NCBI GenBank assembly: GCA_017562135.1
Contig: QEYB01000952.1
Span: 62,001 to 126,000 of the forward strand
Direction: 5' to 3'
Source: Dipylidium caninum
Lineage: Eukaryota; Platyhelminthes; Cestoda; Cyclophyllidea; Dipylidiidae
Length of the DNA stretch: 64,000 bases
The notes under the pieces were generated by a model. The model was not told the DNA's origin and made no database searches. It worked only from the letters and a program-made list of their open reading frames with translations. Each line of letters opens with the position of its first letter. Position 1 is the first letter of the stretch. The translations under genes and the position numbers were made by a program. Shown here piece after piece: positions 51,209-64,000 of the stretch.

Positions 51209-53416
51209 CTGGAAAAAAACCAGAAAAGAAGTATGAAGAATGCTAAAACGGAGGTTGGAGAAGTTTGGCTGCATCCACTTCTGCCAGAATCACTTCACTA
51301 TGACTCTTGTTAACTAAAAAAAAACGATTTTCAAGAACCCAGTCGCCTCAACCCTGGAGTACTTCATCGCTGGCATTTGTGATACCGACATCCAGTGTAG
51401 TGCAAGGCGTGAGTGGGCCGCGCCCTAGTGGAAAATCTGCTAGTCTTCGTGAACCGCAAAAGCATCGAGCTCAGTGGTTGTAGCGTGGCACAAGAGGGAA
51501 GTGCCGCAAAGGAGAAGTGTGACTGTAGAATGGGACAGATTTCATTATGTATGGATTCAGCTCATGGAAGCCTAAACTCGAATGGAAAATACGCCGAAAA
51601 TGAGGACTGACTTACACACGGTATTCTTGTAAAAATGCCCAGATGGTTTTTTAATTGACATATAGCAAAACGCGTTGACCTAAGCTTCCGTCGATTATCC
51701 ATCTTTCCCATGCTTACGGGATTAAAAGTGGCGCATGAAAAGCATCAAAATTACAATGTATTCCAATGTCCGTGATGCAGTGCTCTAGACCGGCGGACTG
51801 AACCGTTATTACTTCAATTCAGCGGTAATCTTTTCACCTTTGGGTCATCGAGATAACTATTTGAACACGCTTTGACGGTTCCTCAGAGTAGGGGGCGCAG
51901 CCAAATGTAACATATTTAACCATTAAGGGATCATAACAAGGACTCTAATGCAATGTAATCATAGCTCTTATGGAAGCTAATCTAGAAATTAAATAACTAT
52001 ATATGCAAAAGGGTCATATAGTATAATATAAACTCGGGTATGAGAACTTGGGTGCATTTAATAAAAGAAAAATGACTATTCCCTAACGATTTGGCAGAAA
52101 ACTTAAGTAAGAAATTTAGCTGTCAACCAAAAATTGGAGAGAAAGTAGGATGCAGTGTGCATGGAAGTACTCACCTCCAGACATTGCCCCAGATATGAAA
52201 AGTTAAGTGCTAGGCGATAAGAAATGATTATGAACTTCTGAAATCGTCAAATTTCAAATAGTGGTGATTCTTCGAAGGGTGTATGAGAGAGATCGACGTT
52301 GTCGGGAATCTGTGAGGAAATGCGAGTTAAGGCGGCTCTCTCCTGGTACCCATCGTGTGCTCAAGCGCGTACCAACCAATGAGTGATGTGGCATGTGAGT
52401 AGTGCATGCTCCTGATATTGTGATGAATGCGTGCATGTCAGTCGGCGCAAGTATTTCTGCAACCCGACCGTGCGGCGGGCTGTGCAAAAGACTATCCTGA
52501 GACTCTATGCGCCACATCCTATGCGCTGTTGATGAATAACTGCAGGTGTTAGCTTGGTGAAATTAAAAAATCCATACTACTTATTAAGCCTTAGTCAGTG
52601 CGTTGGGTGATGTGGAAACAAATATGTACTCAAGGCCCAATTATGCTAGGCACTTGTTGTTACGTTACGTGAGTAGTCTAGTTGGGAGCCGGGTTGTCGG
52701 AGGATGTATACGTTTAAGGGTGGATTTGTCATTCAACGTCGATTTCTGCCTTTCAGGTAAGTTAAGGCCATTATATTAGAGCGACTTGAAATTGTCTCGA
52801 AAAAAATATGGCAATTTGGTCGTTTTTGTTCAAGCTCACTTCGAAATACTAGGTTCTGTTGAGCCTAATAGCCGCAGTTTGTCGGTTACATTCTATTATT
52901 TTGACTCAATGCGCCTTAAAGGAGAACTCCTAAAGCTATACACTTAAAACGTATCTAGTGCAGTTAGATACAAGGAAATTTAAATAGTTTGAACCAAGGT
53001 CAGATTTCGTTGCAAGTGTCGTAGGGTGATAATGATTTAGTACTTAGCGTCTCTAACGCTCCTCTTTTGTAAGTTTAAATAATTTGGAAATACTGAGAGA
53101 ATATATATTTTGTATTTGATATAACTCATCGCCAACACAAAATTGCAACAATTTTTGCCAAGTTTATAGTTTCTACTGATGTGCATTTCTGTAAATTATC
53201 GGAGTTGGTAATTGTGTACAAATTTAGTTCACATAAGCTCATTGAAATTATAAGCTTCACAGCTCTTCTATACCCTCTCCAAACGGGAACGAAGTTTTGA
53301 AAACTAAACAAGGGAATTTCAGAGTTGTTCTTTTAAGCGTGCAATGTGGCCATTTTACATTACTGGAGGGATCCACAAAAGCCAAGGTCTGATTATCCGT
53401 TGGGGCGTTTTGATTA
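51209..53416. other. Stretch between divergent plakin and BRICHOS genes
   Basis: Upstream of the first supported plakin exon and upstream of the BRICHOS start codon. It must hold both promoters and probably further 5' plakin exons, since a start codon for the plakin was not found. I could not identify any exon here with confidence; frames at 51413-51610 and 52254-52517 have no recognisable content. Confidence 0.45.
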
Positions 53417-56400
53417 ATGGTCGGCTCGATGTCTGATGTCGAAAAATTGGTCGAAGCCGGGGTACCTTACCTTACATAACATTTATTTAAATAAATCCTA
53501 TTGTCCTGGACTTGGAAAATAACATTTAATAGCGCAAGCTAGATCCGGCCATGTGTCCCACCACCTTTCAACACTATGCACTTTAGTTGATGCCTGTATT
53601 GGCTTAACTATTTAGATGTTCTTCGTAAAGCACCCCACTTTCTTGGTATTGCCATGCTTGCCTCTTATTGGGCGTTTTCAGTATTGGTGCTTCCAAACAT
53701 CGGTTTTGCATTGCGCAGTTTGGAAGTTTGTCAACTTATGTTCGTCTCTGGTTTGAAATATCAACCCTTTCACCTTAATTTTAGGTTAAGTACCCCGATG
53801 ATCCACTTGTGCTTCGACCCCAAGTCGGTGGTGATGTGCTGCCAGGCCGTCCATACGTCGGCTTCTGTTGGCCGCGCAGCTTAGTTCTTCGTTTGATGCT
53901 GATTTGCGTCATCCTCGCCACCATCTCCGGTTGCATTCTTATTATCTTTACTCTGCGTCATTCGGCTGCATGGCCATGGCATCGAAATCCCAGTCGCAGT
54001 ATCTCTAAGGCTGCTTTCTGTCGTGCACTCACTCCTTTCCCTGGGTTGGACGTGGAGGAGCGCCTTCTATACGAACCCACTGCTATCACAATCACCCATG
54101 GTTCAGTCGGCGACTATCCCCCTGTATCTATTTTCTATTTATCAAATGACGCTATGGCAGTATTGCGTACCCGAGGCACTTGCTACGTATATCCACTAAC
54201 TCGTGAAGTCGCTGAAGCAGTGCCCGTGGACGAAACTGTTATAGACCGCATTAAGGTATGCTACTTTGTTACTTTTTTACTCCAAGCGAGTTCCATGAAG
54301 TTTATTCGGAAATTTTTGTTTAGTAACGGTTATATCTAAGAAATAAATACAGATATCCTCTTATTTATTATGAGAAGAGCTCTGTATGATAGTACTTTGA
54401 CATTTCGTAGTTCAAATTCTATATTTAAGACAATCTGGCACATGTGTCTTTTGCACATTAACTCGGTTGTGTAATTGCATTTCTCAAAATTCACGGGATT
54501 TGTTGTTAAATATTTACATACATTCGTTTTTGGACACTATTTTACTAACTCTTTTCAAGCGCCTGAAATGGAAAGCCTACTGTCGAAGAAATCCTTTTTT
54601 CGGGCTTCAATTTTATGTAGCTTATTTCTTTTTTCATTAAATTCCTTCTCATCATTATTTGTCGTTTGGACTTCTCTTTGTCTTTTTTTTCTTTTTGGCG
54701 TCTACGGTATTGCGATTATAGCAATGTGAAGATTATAAATTGTGTTCCTTATACCACGGTAATCTTCACTCAAAATTTGTCATGAGTGCACTAAACTTTA
54801 AACATTGCTTCCAATTTTCTTTTTTATTACACTAGGCCTTACATCAACTCATTAAACAATATTCTTGAGTAAAATCCCGAGTTTAATTCGGTTCATTCGA
54901 TCACAGGCACTAGTCTCTTACATTCGCTAAAATTTTTCTACGTATTGAATACTTTTCTTTCGTTGGAGTAATGTTTTCTCAATTCATGTATAACTTTTTC
55001 CGTTGAAACATCCGTTTTCTGGTCTACTTTATATTACAATTCCCCTATTCACATAATACATATGTATGTCAAATTGTCTTCGAAAATTTTTTTGCTTTTC
55101 GTTGTAGAATTCGTTATTGGATGCATTGTAAATTGCTAGACTACTATGTTTTACCTGCGCAAATGCGACTAATTATGTATTTCCAGTTTGATATAATTTT
55201 GCTGTTTTTTGGAATATTTCATTAAATTTTAAATTTTACTATAATTTTGATGATAATGGCCTATTGTTAATGTTAAATATAAAATGTAACTCATGTAACG
55301 CAGCTTTAAATCACCTGAAGTTTAATGGAAAATTTACCTTTATTATGAATCTCGTGAGCCTCCGAGCTTTTAATCAAAATTTGTTATTTTTCACAGACAT
55401 TTTTCTATTATTTTTCGTCTCTCCGTGTAACGCGTAACATAATTGTATGATTAAGTCCTTACCTAGTGAGTCCGCAGCATTTTTTAAGCTTAGATTTCGC
55501 GGCACATGGGTAAATATGTACCTTTCGTATATTGAAGGAAACTCTCGATTCTACTATGGTTCAATTCAAGTCGCCATTTGACCTGGGACTTTTCATGGTA
55601 TCGCCAAATGCTGATGAACGCATACACATTTCCCACCCCGCTGCTGCAGCTAATTGTTCTGATGTGCCCATTATCCGCCTGCTAGAGATGACCTTTCCTA
55701 TGGACCTGGTGAGCTCTGTCCCTATTACTTTGTTCTGAATTATCGAATGGATTATAGCTTTACCTTTGACCTAATGTCGTTATGGCAATTCAATCACTTT
55801 TCATTGCACCAAAAAGGCTAATGTGGGTTGTCGGGCCCATTGGGATTTTTCCGCTCAATGCAGATGCATCACCACGCAGTACAAGCTATCAGGGTTAGAT
55901 TTTTGGGCATAGGGTCAAGTTAGACTCACTGATGAATGCGCAAACATTTCCATTAGCTTTTTTGCAAACACCAGTTATGAGTTAGCGGATTACAGACTCG
56001 AGTGTATGCAGCATAAACTGCACTTTTTTGTGCTATTGATTTTGTCGGGGAAAAGCACTAACTTATGCCTATAAGACCTCTTCAAATGGATTAGTAGAGT
56101 CAAAAATCCCTAGATTTGCGAATCGATCAATTTTTCGAAAGTTCATGGTGCAGATCTGATAATGCTTTGCATCGAAGTGCTTTCGTCACGTTTATTAGAT
56201 GCACTAAGTTTCGTACCGTCTATCTCATATGCGGCTTGGTTTTATTCAGTTACCTTTGTTTTCATTTACGTTATTCAATTTGACTCGAATGAAATTCCCC
56301 TTAATGATTGCGCGATTTACATGGTTAAAACATTACACTTATTGCCTCCATAATATACCACTGATGTTACTTGCTTTGTTGTATTTGGGTCTTTGCACTC

Positions 56401-57468
56401 CTCTTGCCTATTTGCAACCACTAAAAGTGACAGCCAATCGGGGAGATGGCTACTCTTTCGGTGCTAATAGGATTTTTAGTTTTATACAATGTCATTATTT
56501 CATTAGAGCATGTTGCAAAAATGGTTTTTGTCCCCTCACTTATTCTTTTCATACGTGTATTATTTATTCTTGCTTGAAAGGATAAATCGACAATCCCTAC
56601 GCCTGATATATCGCTCCTCAATTATTAATTGGTGGAGTAACTGACTGGTGATTCAGTTCACTTTTATCCTGAACCAGCAAATTCGCGTCACTTTTCCCTG
56701 ATTGTACAAATTAAGGATGAAATAATTTACAATTAGCTTCTCTTTTAAATGTTGAATGTGCCCCTCAAAGCATAGGATTTTTTGAATGTCTCATTTTTAA
56801 CAGGCCTTCGTGTTGGAGTGGACCGCACGTTTTTTGCTTAAACTATGATGTTGGGTACAACGTATAGAATATTTTCATCAGTGTATGACATTGTAGCCAA
56901 AATGGCTTTTTATCCATAGTAATTTTATGAATTAGCATTATAAACTTCATTCTCCATCATCGGCGCGTTTATTTTTATCCTCCCTGAAATGAATAAGACA
57001 CTGCCGTTTAAATAATTTACTTTAGTCTGAATCATTATATCAAGAAAATATAAATCTACTTCTCACTTGTCTATAAGCAAAATTTGCAACAATTGTTACT
57101 CTAACGTTTAAATTTTTCAGGGTCAAGTGATGTCGATGTCGCCGGAGATTTGCCCTCAAGAGTGTCCACCGGGCGAGAGCCGAGACAGTCAGGGCGTTCC
57201 GCGTCAAGCGTGTCTCTGTATTCCGAAAGCCGCTCCTCCAGCAAATTTGCTTAAGGAGCCTCTTCAGTTGCCACTGGCATTAATAAACGATGGAGAAGAA
57301 GTTGACGAGGAGGAGGAAGATGATGAAGGGGAGGCGGACAATGGCAAAACCGGTATCATTGTTGGAAACGAATCTACTTCTAATAAACGGGGTGATTATG
57401 AGTTATTTGCTGATGCCATTATTGGCCCTCCGCACATTTTCACGTTCTCCTTTTTTTACGCGCGGTAA
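53417..57468 (+). CDS. Type II membrane protein with BRICHOS-like domain (ITM2-like)
   Basis: Exons 53417-53461, 53785-54255, 55538-55708 and 57121-57468 join in phase to 344 aa. A short cytoplasmic part (VLRPQVGGDVLPGRPY) precedes one membrane helix (LMLICVILATISGCILIIF), which recalls the VPVGQRR...membrane order of ITM2 proteins. The lumenal part has AVLRTRGTCYVYPLTREVAE, matching the ITM2 BRICHOS strand YLDLNLDKCYVIPLNTS, then ADERIHISHPAAAANCSDVP near the ITM2 NCFAIRHF segment. BRICHOS domains act as intramolecular chaperones in the secretory pathway. Unlike ITM2B, there is no dibasic furin site before the Cys, so release of a Bri-type peptide is not expected. The last exon is unusual: a Cys/Pro-rich patch (ICPQECPPGES, CLCIPKA) followed by an acidic run. 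The first exon was chosen by phase only. The family call is moderate. Confidence 0.65.
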
Positions 57469-59517
57469 TTAAATATTTGTCGGCCGATAAATACTAGATT
57501 AGTAGATTTTTGTCCCATCCAATGACCCTCCACAGATGAGTTCTGCTCTCCGCTACCGAAATCTGTATGGGAATTTCTTATTCGTTATCTCGTTACTAAA
57601 GTTAATTGTGCTCGTTTCTGTAAACCAACCGTTTTTCAGTGCTGCCGCGATAACTTACTCAGGCCCTACATTCTTTTTGAGTACTATGCTTCAGTAATTG
57701 CCTTAATATGGAGGGAAGAATTTCTAAACGGTGTTGATCTTTATTATCCCTTCGTTTAAAACAAACCTGAGTATTTGAAGAAGTCGAGTAGGAATTCCGA
57801 TACTGTAAGAATAGATTTGACAGGCCTCAGACATCTAACGCATACTTCGAATACTTGGGAGCAGAAATTCATTATTGTAAGTTTCTTTTGAACAATTTTT
57901 TTTTGCTGCTGACCACCGTAGCAAAAAATTTGTTTCTATAAGTCAAGTTACCCAATTTCTTGGAGTAAGAAGTTATTATTATTTTTCTTTTTCTTGCCCA
58001 GAACTCACTCGTCGTGTGCGTTCCGTCGAGGCACTGCATGGAATTGAATCGGCTATGAAAAGTGAGGACTTTTCATTGGTGTTTTTTTTTATTTCAACGA
58101 AGCCATTTTGGCTTACGGAGGATGGGTGTTGTTCTCCGAGTACCAAATATGTTGAATGCTCTAAGATATAAACAAATTGTGTGTTTAGATATTTAACTGC
58201 CCACTTATGTGACTTGGAATGTTGCTTTCCCGCAATATTCGTAGTAGCCGATTGCGCGATCCGTTAGCGTTCAAAGACGTTTCTCTTATTTCTATAACGC
58301 TATTTTAGCAGTTGATGGACTTGTGAATTGCATTTTTTGGAACGTGTTCATGATACCAAAAGTGCGATTTTCCCATCGTTGTTATTTAATGGTATTTTTG
58401 ATATCAAACCCATTTGTCCTATTATTTATTTTTAGTACCACCAAATTGTCGCATATTGGACAAAGTTATAGGGGGCGCACTCCCGAATTGCGTTAACCAT
58501 ACTCTTCCGCTGATGGTCATTGTCCAATGCTAGCTGTTGCATATATGCAAATCGCCACCTTCGCTCATGCTATTTGATTTTTAACCGCCATAATTGAATA
58601 AGGCTACCATATTTACTGTCACTAAATGTCCTCTCCTAAACAGCACTATCATCTTGACTGGACTATTATGCCCTAATTTCTCATTCATTTAATATTAACG
58701 AATAAAGGATTGTTTAAGCTTGAAAAGGTTCTTGTCGGGACGGCTTATAGTGTCTTCGGTAAGGCGAATAACTTCCCTCCGCGAGGGCTTTGCGCTGTGT
58801 GACAAACGTATACACTCGACACATTTCGGGACGTTAAGTCGTTAGACTTCCTCACAATCAAGCAAGGGTTAGTTTGGGGTTGAGGTGCCGCCAGGCTGGC
58901 GCGATTTTAGTTATTAATTGGACTTCTCTGAATAGTGCACTTGGTGGAGGAGACCGTCCTGGTGATAATATCTTTACAGCTCGAAAACGGGGCAACACTA
59001 CTCGCTTCCGAGGACGGTTCGGAACCGACAGCGTGAATGGGGTGGTTGGCGAAGCGCCCAGTGGAAATAGCTTGCGTCTTCCCATACTCCGATGGAGGTG
59101 GGATTTCGAAGATACTGGTCTTATAGCAATTTACAAGACTCCTAAATGTGTATGTCAAAATGGCTCTAGCGCCGTGGAGCGTGAGAATCGTGTCCGATTA
59201 AGCAAATCGCGGCCAGGAGTCAATTGGCGAAATCACTCAAAGAGTATACAACAAGCGCTCTAAAAATATCACTTCGCATCAGCCAATACGTTCTGTCTCA
59301 ATTCGGTCATTTATCCCTTATTTCATAATTCTCAGTAATTCCAATGGTTAATCTAGGCACTTCGCCTATTAAATAATATAAAATATTAACACCACGCCCA
59401 AATTTCCACCGTTTTAATTCTTTGCAGGCGTGTTTTTGAAGAAATTTTTAAGTGGCGTTTGAATCAGTCACACTTAGATGTTTTTTGGCGTCTGAGGAGG
59501 TGTCTCTGCTTCGTGAT
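57469..59517. other. 2-kb intergenic stretch, no convincing gene
   Basis: Lies between the BRICHOS stop and ALAD. It is AT-rich, with T runs near splice-like AGs but no recognisable exon. A plus-strand frame at 58874-59263 (129 codons, rich in Arg and Gly, GC-rich) has no known motif and no splice partner, and I do not call it. Confidence 0.45.
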
Positions 59518-61900
<2,383 letters not shown>

Positions 61901-62932
61901 CGTGACATTAGTACACGTTCTTTTAGAGAGTGCTTCCTGGAAATAAAAGTGTTAAAGTGCAAGAGGTAATATATCTAGTTGTCAGGAAGTTGAGGCCTCT
62001 GATATTAAACCTCCCCCAAAGAAGAGGGTAGGGGAATTATCTACTTTGGCTTGGTATGTCGGCGGGAACTTGTTTACTTCTAGCTAAATCTCCAATCTGC
62101 TATTGTGGTTTCCACTCGTCTACAGTCCGGAAGAAGAACGGCAGAGAACATAATGTAATATCGGATAATATTGAGTACTAAGTGTACTCGTTAAGCATAG
62201 GTTTATCACCATAAAAGATGGGGTCTAAGAAGGCAACAATGATGGTTTGGGTTGGAAAGCGGACGGAATGGTTCTTCGGGTCGTGGTTGTGGGAAGTACG
62301 GGGTATTAACGCGCCGTGGGGGTGTGAAGTTGAGGCGCGATTGTGAGTGATGGTGATTATGGTAGTTCCGACAGGTATTTTTATTCGTCACTGTCTTGGT
62401 ATTCCACAAATGACAGTAATGGTGAATGCAAACAAAATGCCAAGGCGAGAAATAGACCAATGAATTCAGTACATCGTCTACGCGTAGCAGTAAATACGTG
62501 CACATTTATGCATCCCTTAAATGGATATGGTAATAAAACAATTCCGTATATGGCTGCAAGTCAACATCGCGGTACCTGGACACAGTCGTAGAGCAACAAT
62601 AAAATAATTAGGATAATTGTTTGCAACGCAATAAACATGCCAGGTTTAAGCTTGTCCAGCAGGGGGATTTAGATTATGTCAGAATGAATTGTTGAAATAA
62701 ATCCCAGATGTATGACCTTCAGAAACGGCGGTGCCTTCGGGACTCTGCCACCAATGTGGGTGCGGTGCTCCCCGGCGCTCGGTCCTCTCGGTTATAGGTT
62801 TTAATAGCTTGCGTATAATTTTTTCACGACCTGAAGTGTATTTTAACTGACGAATGTGCCTAAAACAACATTGCTTTGGCCTGTTCCTTTGTCCTTATCA
62901 TCCTTTAAGTGGAAGTATTGTTTCACAGATTC
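61901..62932. other. Gap between ALAD and UBA5
   Basis: About 1 kb in the same orientation as both neighbours. It holds the ALAD 3' UTR and the UBA5 promoter. Frames at 62206-62505 (minus) and 62343-62591 (plus) have no recognisable content. No RNA gene seen. Confidence 0.5.
61942..61947 (+). promoter_or_regulatory. Polyadenylation signal of ALAD
   Basis: AATAAA 42 bases after the ALAD stop codon. Confidence 0.65.
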
Positions 62933-63945
62933 ATGCCTCGTAAAAGCAACACCGCTGCTCTGCGCGCCAAAATAGCCCAATTGGAGTCTGAACTCGCGAG
63001 ATTCCGCCCTATTCGGCAGAAGATTGCTCATATGTCTGGCGAGGTCGTCAGTTCCAATCCCTACAGCCGCCTTATGGCGCTCCAAAAAATGGGAATTGTG
63101 GAAAATTACGCAAGGTTGGTTTTACTCAGTAATCATATGTGGAGCATTGGATTGTTTTCTCCAGCTTCCAGGCATTTAACTACGGCCCGAAGTGACCATA
63201 GTGTGCCTTTTATTTGTACTTTTCGAAAAGTTTTCTTCACATGAGTAGGCGGCTTTTGTTTAGCTAAACAAAACTGGCATACATCGACGACATTTTTACA
63301 GGATTCGAGAAAAGTGCGTTGCTGTCGTGGGTGTTGGTGGTGTTGGCTCAGTCGCCGCCGAGATGCTTGTTCGTTGTGGTATCGGCCACCTTATCCTTTT
63401 CGATTACGACAAAGTCGAACTAGCAAATATGAATCGTCTTTTCTTTCAGGTAGATTTCATCCCATATTGCCATTGCTAGCTTAGACTAGCTTCTTTTCTA
63501 ACTGTGAGGACAATTGTAGAGTTTATCAAATCTACTTACTTGTTCATATCTTTATTTCTTGTATTTTTACTAATTCACCATTCACTACTTAAGCACCCGT
63601 TTTCATTACTTCTTATAGAGTTGGACATTGACATGAGCTTATTTGTTTTTTATAAACTCTTCGACCAAACATGTGGCACGCTAATACTCTCACAATTTCC
63701 TATTCTTTCAGCCACATCATGTGGGCTTGGACAAAGTGCAAGCGGCGGTAGCCGCTCTGCAGGCGATAAATCCGGATGTCAATATCGAGTCGCGCAACTA
63801 CGATATCACCCTGGTGGCAAATTTCGATTCCTTTTTAGCCACTCTCCGCGGGGATGCGGGAAATCGGGTTGATTTGGTTCTTTCCTGTGTGGACAACTTT
63901 GAGGCCAGAATGACAATCAATAGAGTCTGCAATGAGCTTAATTTG
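62933..63945 (+). CDS. UBA5: UFM1-activating enzyme UBA5, 5' part
   Basis: E1 enzyme that adenylates UFM1 and passes it to UFC1. Three exons are in the window: 62933-63114, 63302-63449 and 63712-63945 (188 codons). The gene continues beyond base 64000, so this is a partial model. Seen: an N-terminal coiled helix, [20 protein letters not shown], the Rossmann ATP-binding loop [40 protein letters not shown] (with the catalytic Arg in the NMNR motif) and [20 protein letters not shown]. These match human UBA5 nearly residue for residue. The catalytic Cys, the zinc CxxC pairs and the UFM1/UFC1-binding C terminus lie outside the window. Exon 3 ends at a TTG|GTGTGT donor (63946). Confidence 0.96.
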
Positions 63946-64000
63946 GTGTGTACAAATTGACTGGTGTTGTAGTCTAGATGACTACTTTTGCTTCTTGGCC

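Noticed and set aside
58874..59263. 129-codon plus-strand frame before ALAD
   Set aside because: Arg/Gly-rich in a GC-rich patch, with no recognisable motif, splice partner or signal.

Overview
This is animal nuclear DNA, most likely from a flatworm. The animal assignment rests on spliced genes for a polo kinase, a Hedgehog acyltransferase, a plakin and a BRICHOS membrane protein. The flatworm assignment is an inference from the introns. At least fifteen introns that I could fix by reading phase and homology are only 32-40 nt long, with a second group at about 62-91 nt. I recall such a two-peak distribution for tapeworm genomes but cannot check it here. No bacterial, viral, CRISPR or rRNA features were found, and no clear intact transposon.

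Layout. The left half is almost entirely minus strand: an unrecognised gene running off the left edge (94-427), SNRNP40 (2180-3962), a TTLL10-like tubulin-modifying ligase (4786-9077), VPS33B (9667-14892), HHAT (about 18935-24099) and PLK1 (26890-29831). PLK1 is divergent from VCP/p97 (30708-33412, plus strand), with 876 bp between the start codons. After a 4.4-kb stretch with few signals comes a very large minus-strand plakin gene (37814 to at least 51208). The right end is plus strand: a BRICHOS/ITM2-like membrane protein (53417-57468), ALAD (59518-61900) and the 5' part of UBA5 (62933 to beyond the window). I rebuilt exons from splice sites, phase continuity and remembered family sequences. 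For eight genes the whole model closes in frame: SNRNP40 362 aa, TTLL10-like 832, VPS33B 769, HHAT about 607 with an uncertain last exon, PLK1 603, VCP 798, BRICHOS protein 344 and ALAD 332.

The genes do not form a pathway. Most are housekeeping: splicing, protein unfolding, mitosis, vesicle tethering, haem synthesis and UFMylation. HHAT is a signalling enzyme and TTLL10 modifies tubulin.

The most unusual element is the plakin. After a spectrin-repeat/SH3 plakin domain and a coiled coil, it carries a C-terminal region of about 2100 residues. This region has no plectin-type repeats. Instead it holds about seven copies of a roughly 90-residue module that begins with a TQVG-like motif, a separate family of short LYxxLKxN...YE repeats, scattered CxxC knuckles, and recurring D[LV]Q[TA]Q[IV] tags. 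I do not recognise this architecture. The region also contains one apparent single-base frameshift.
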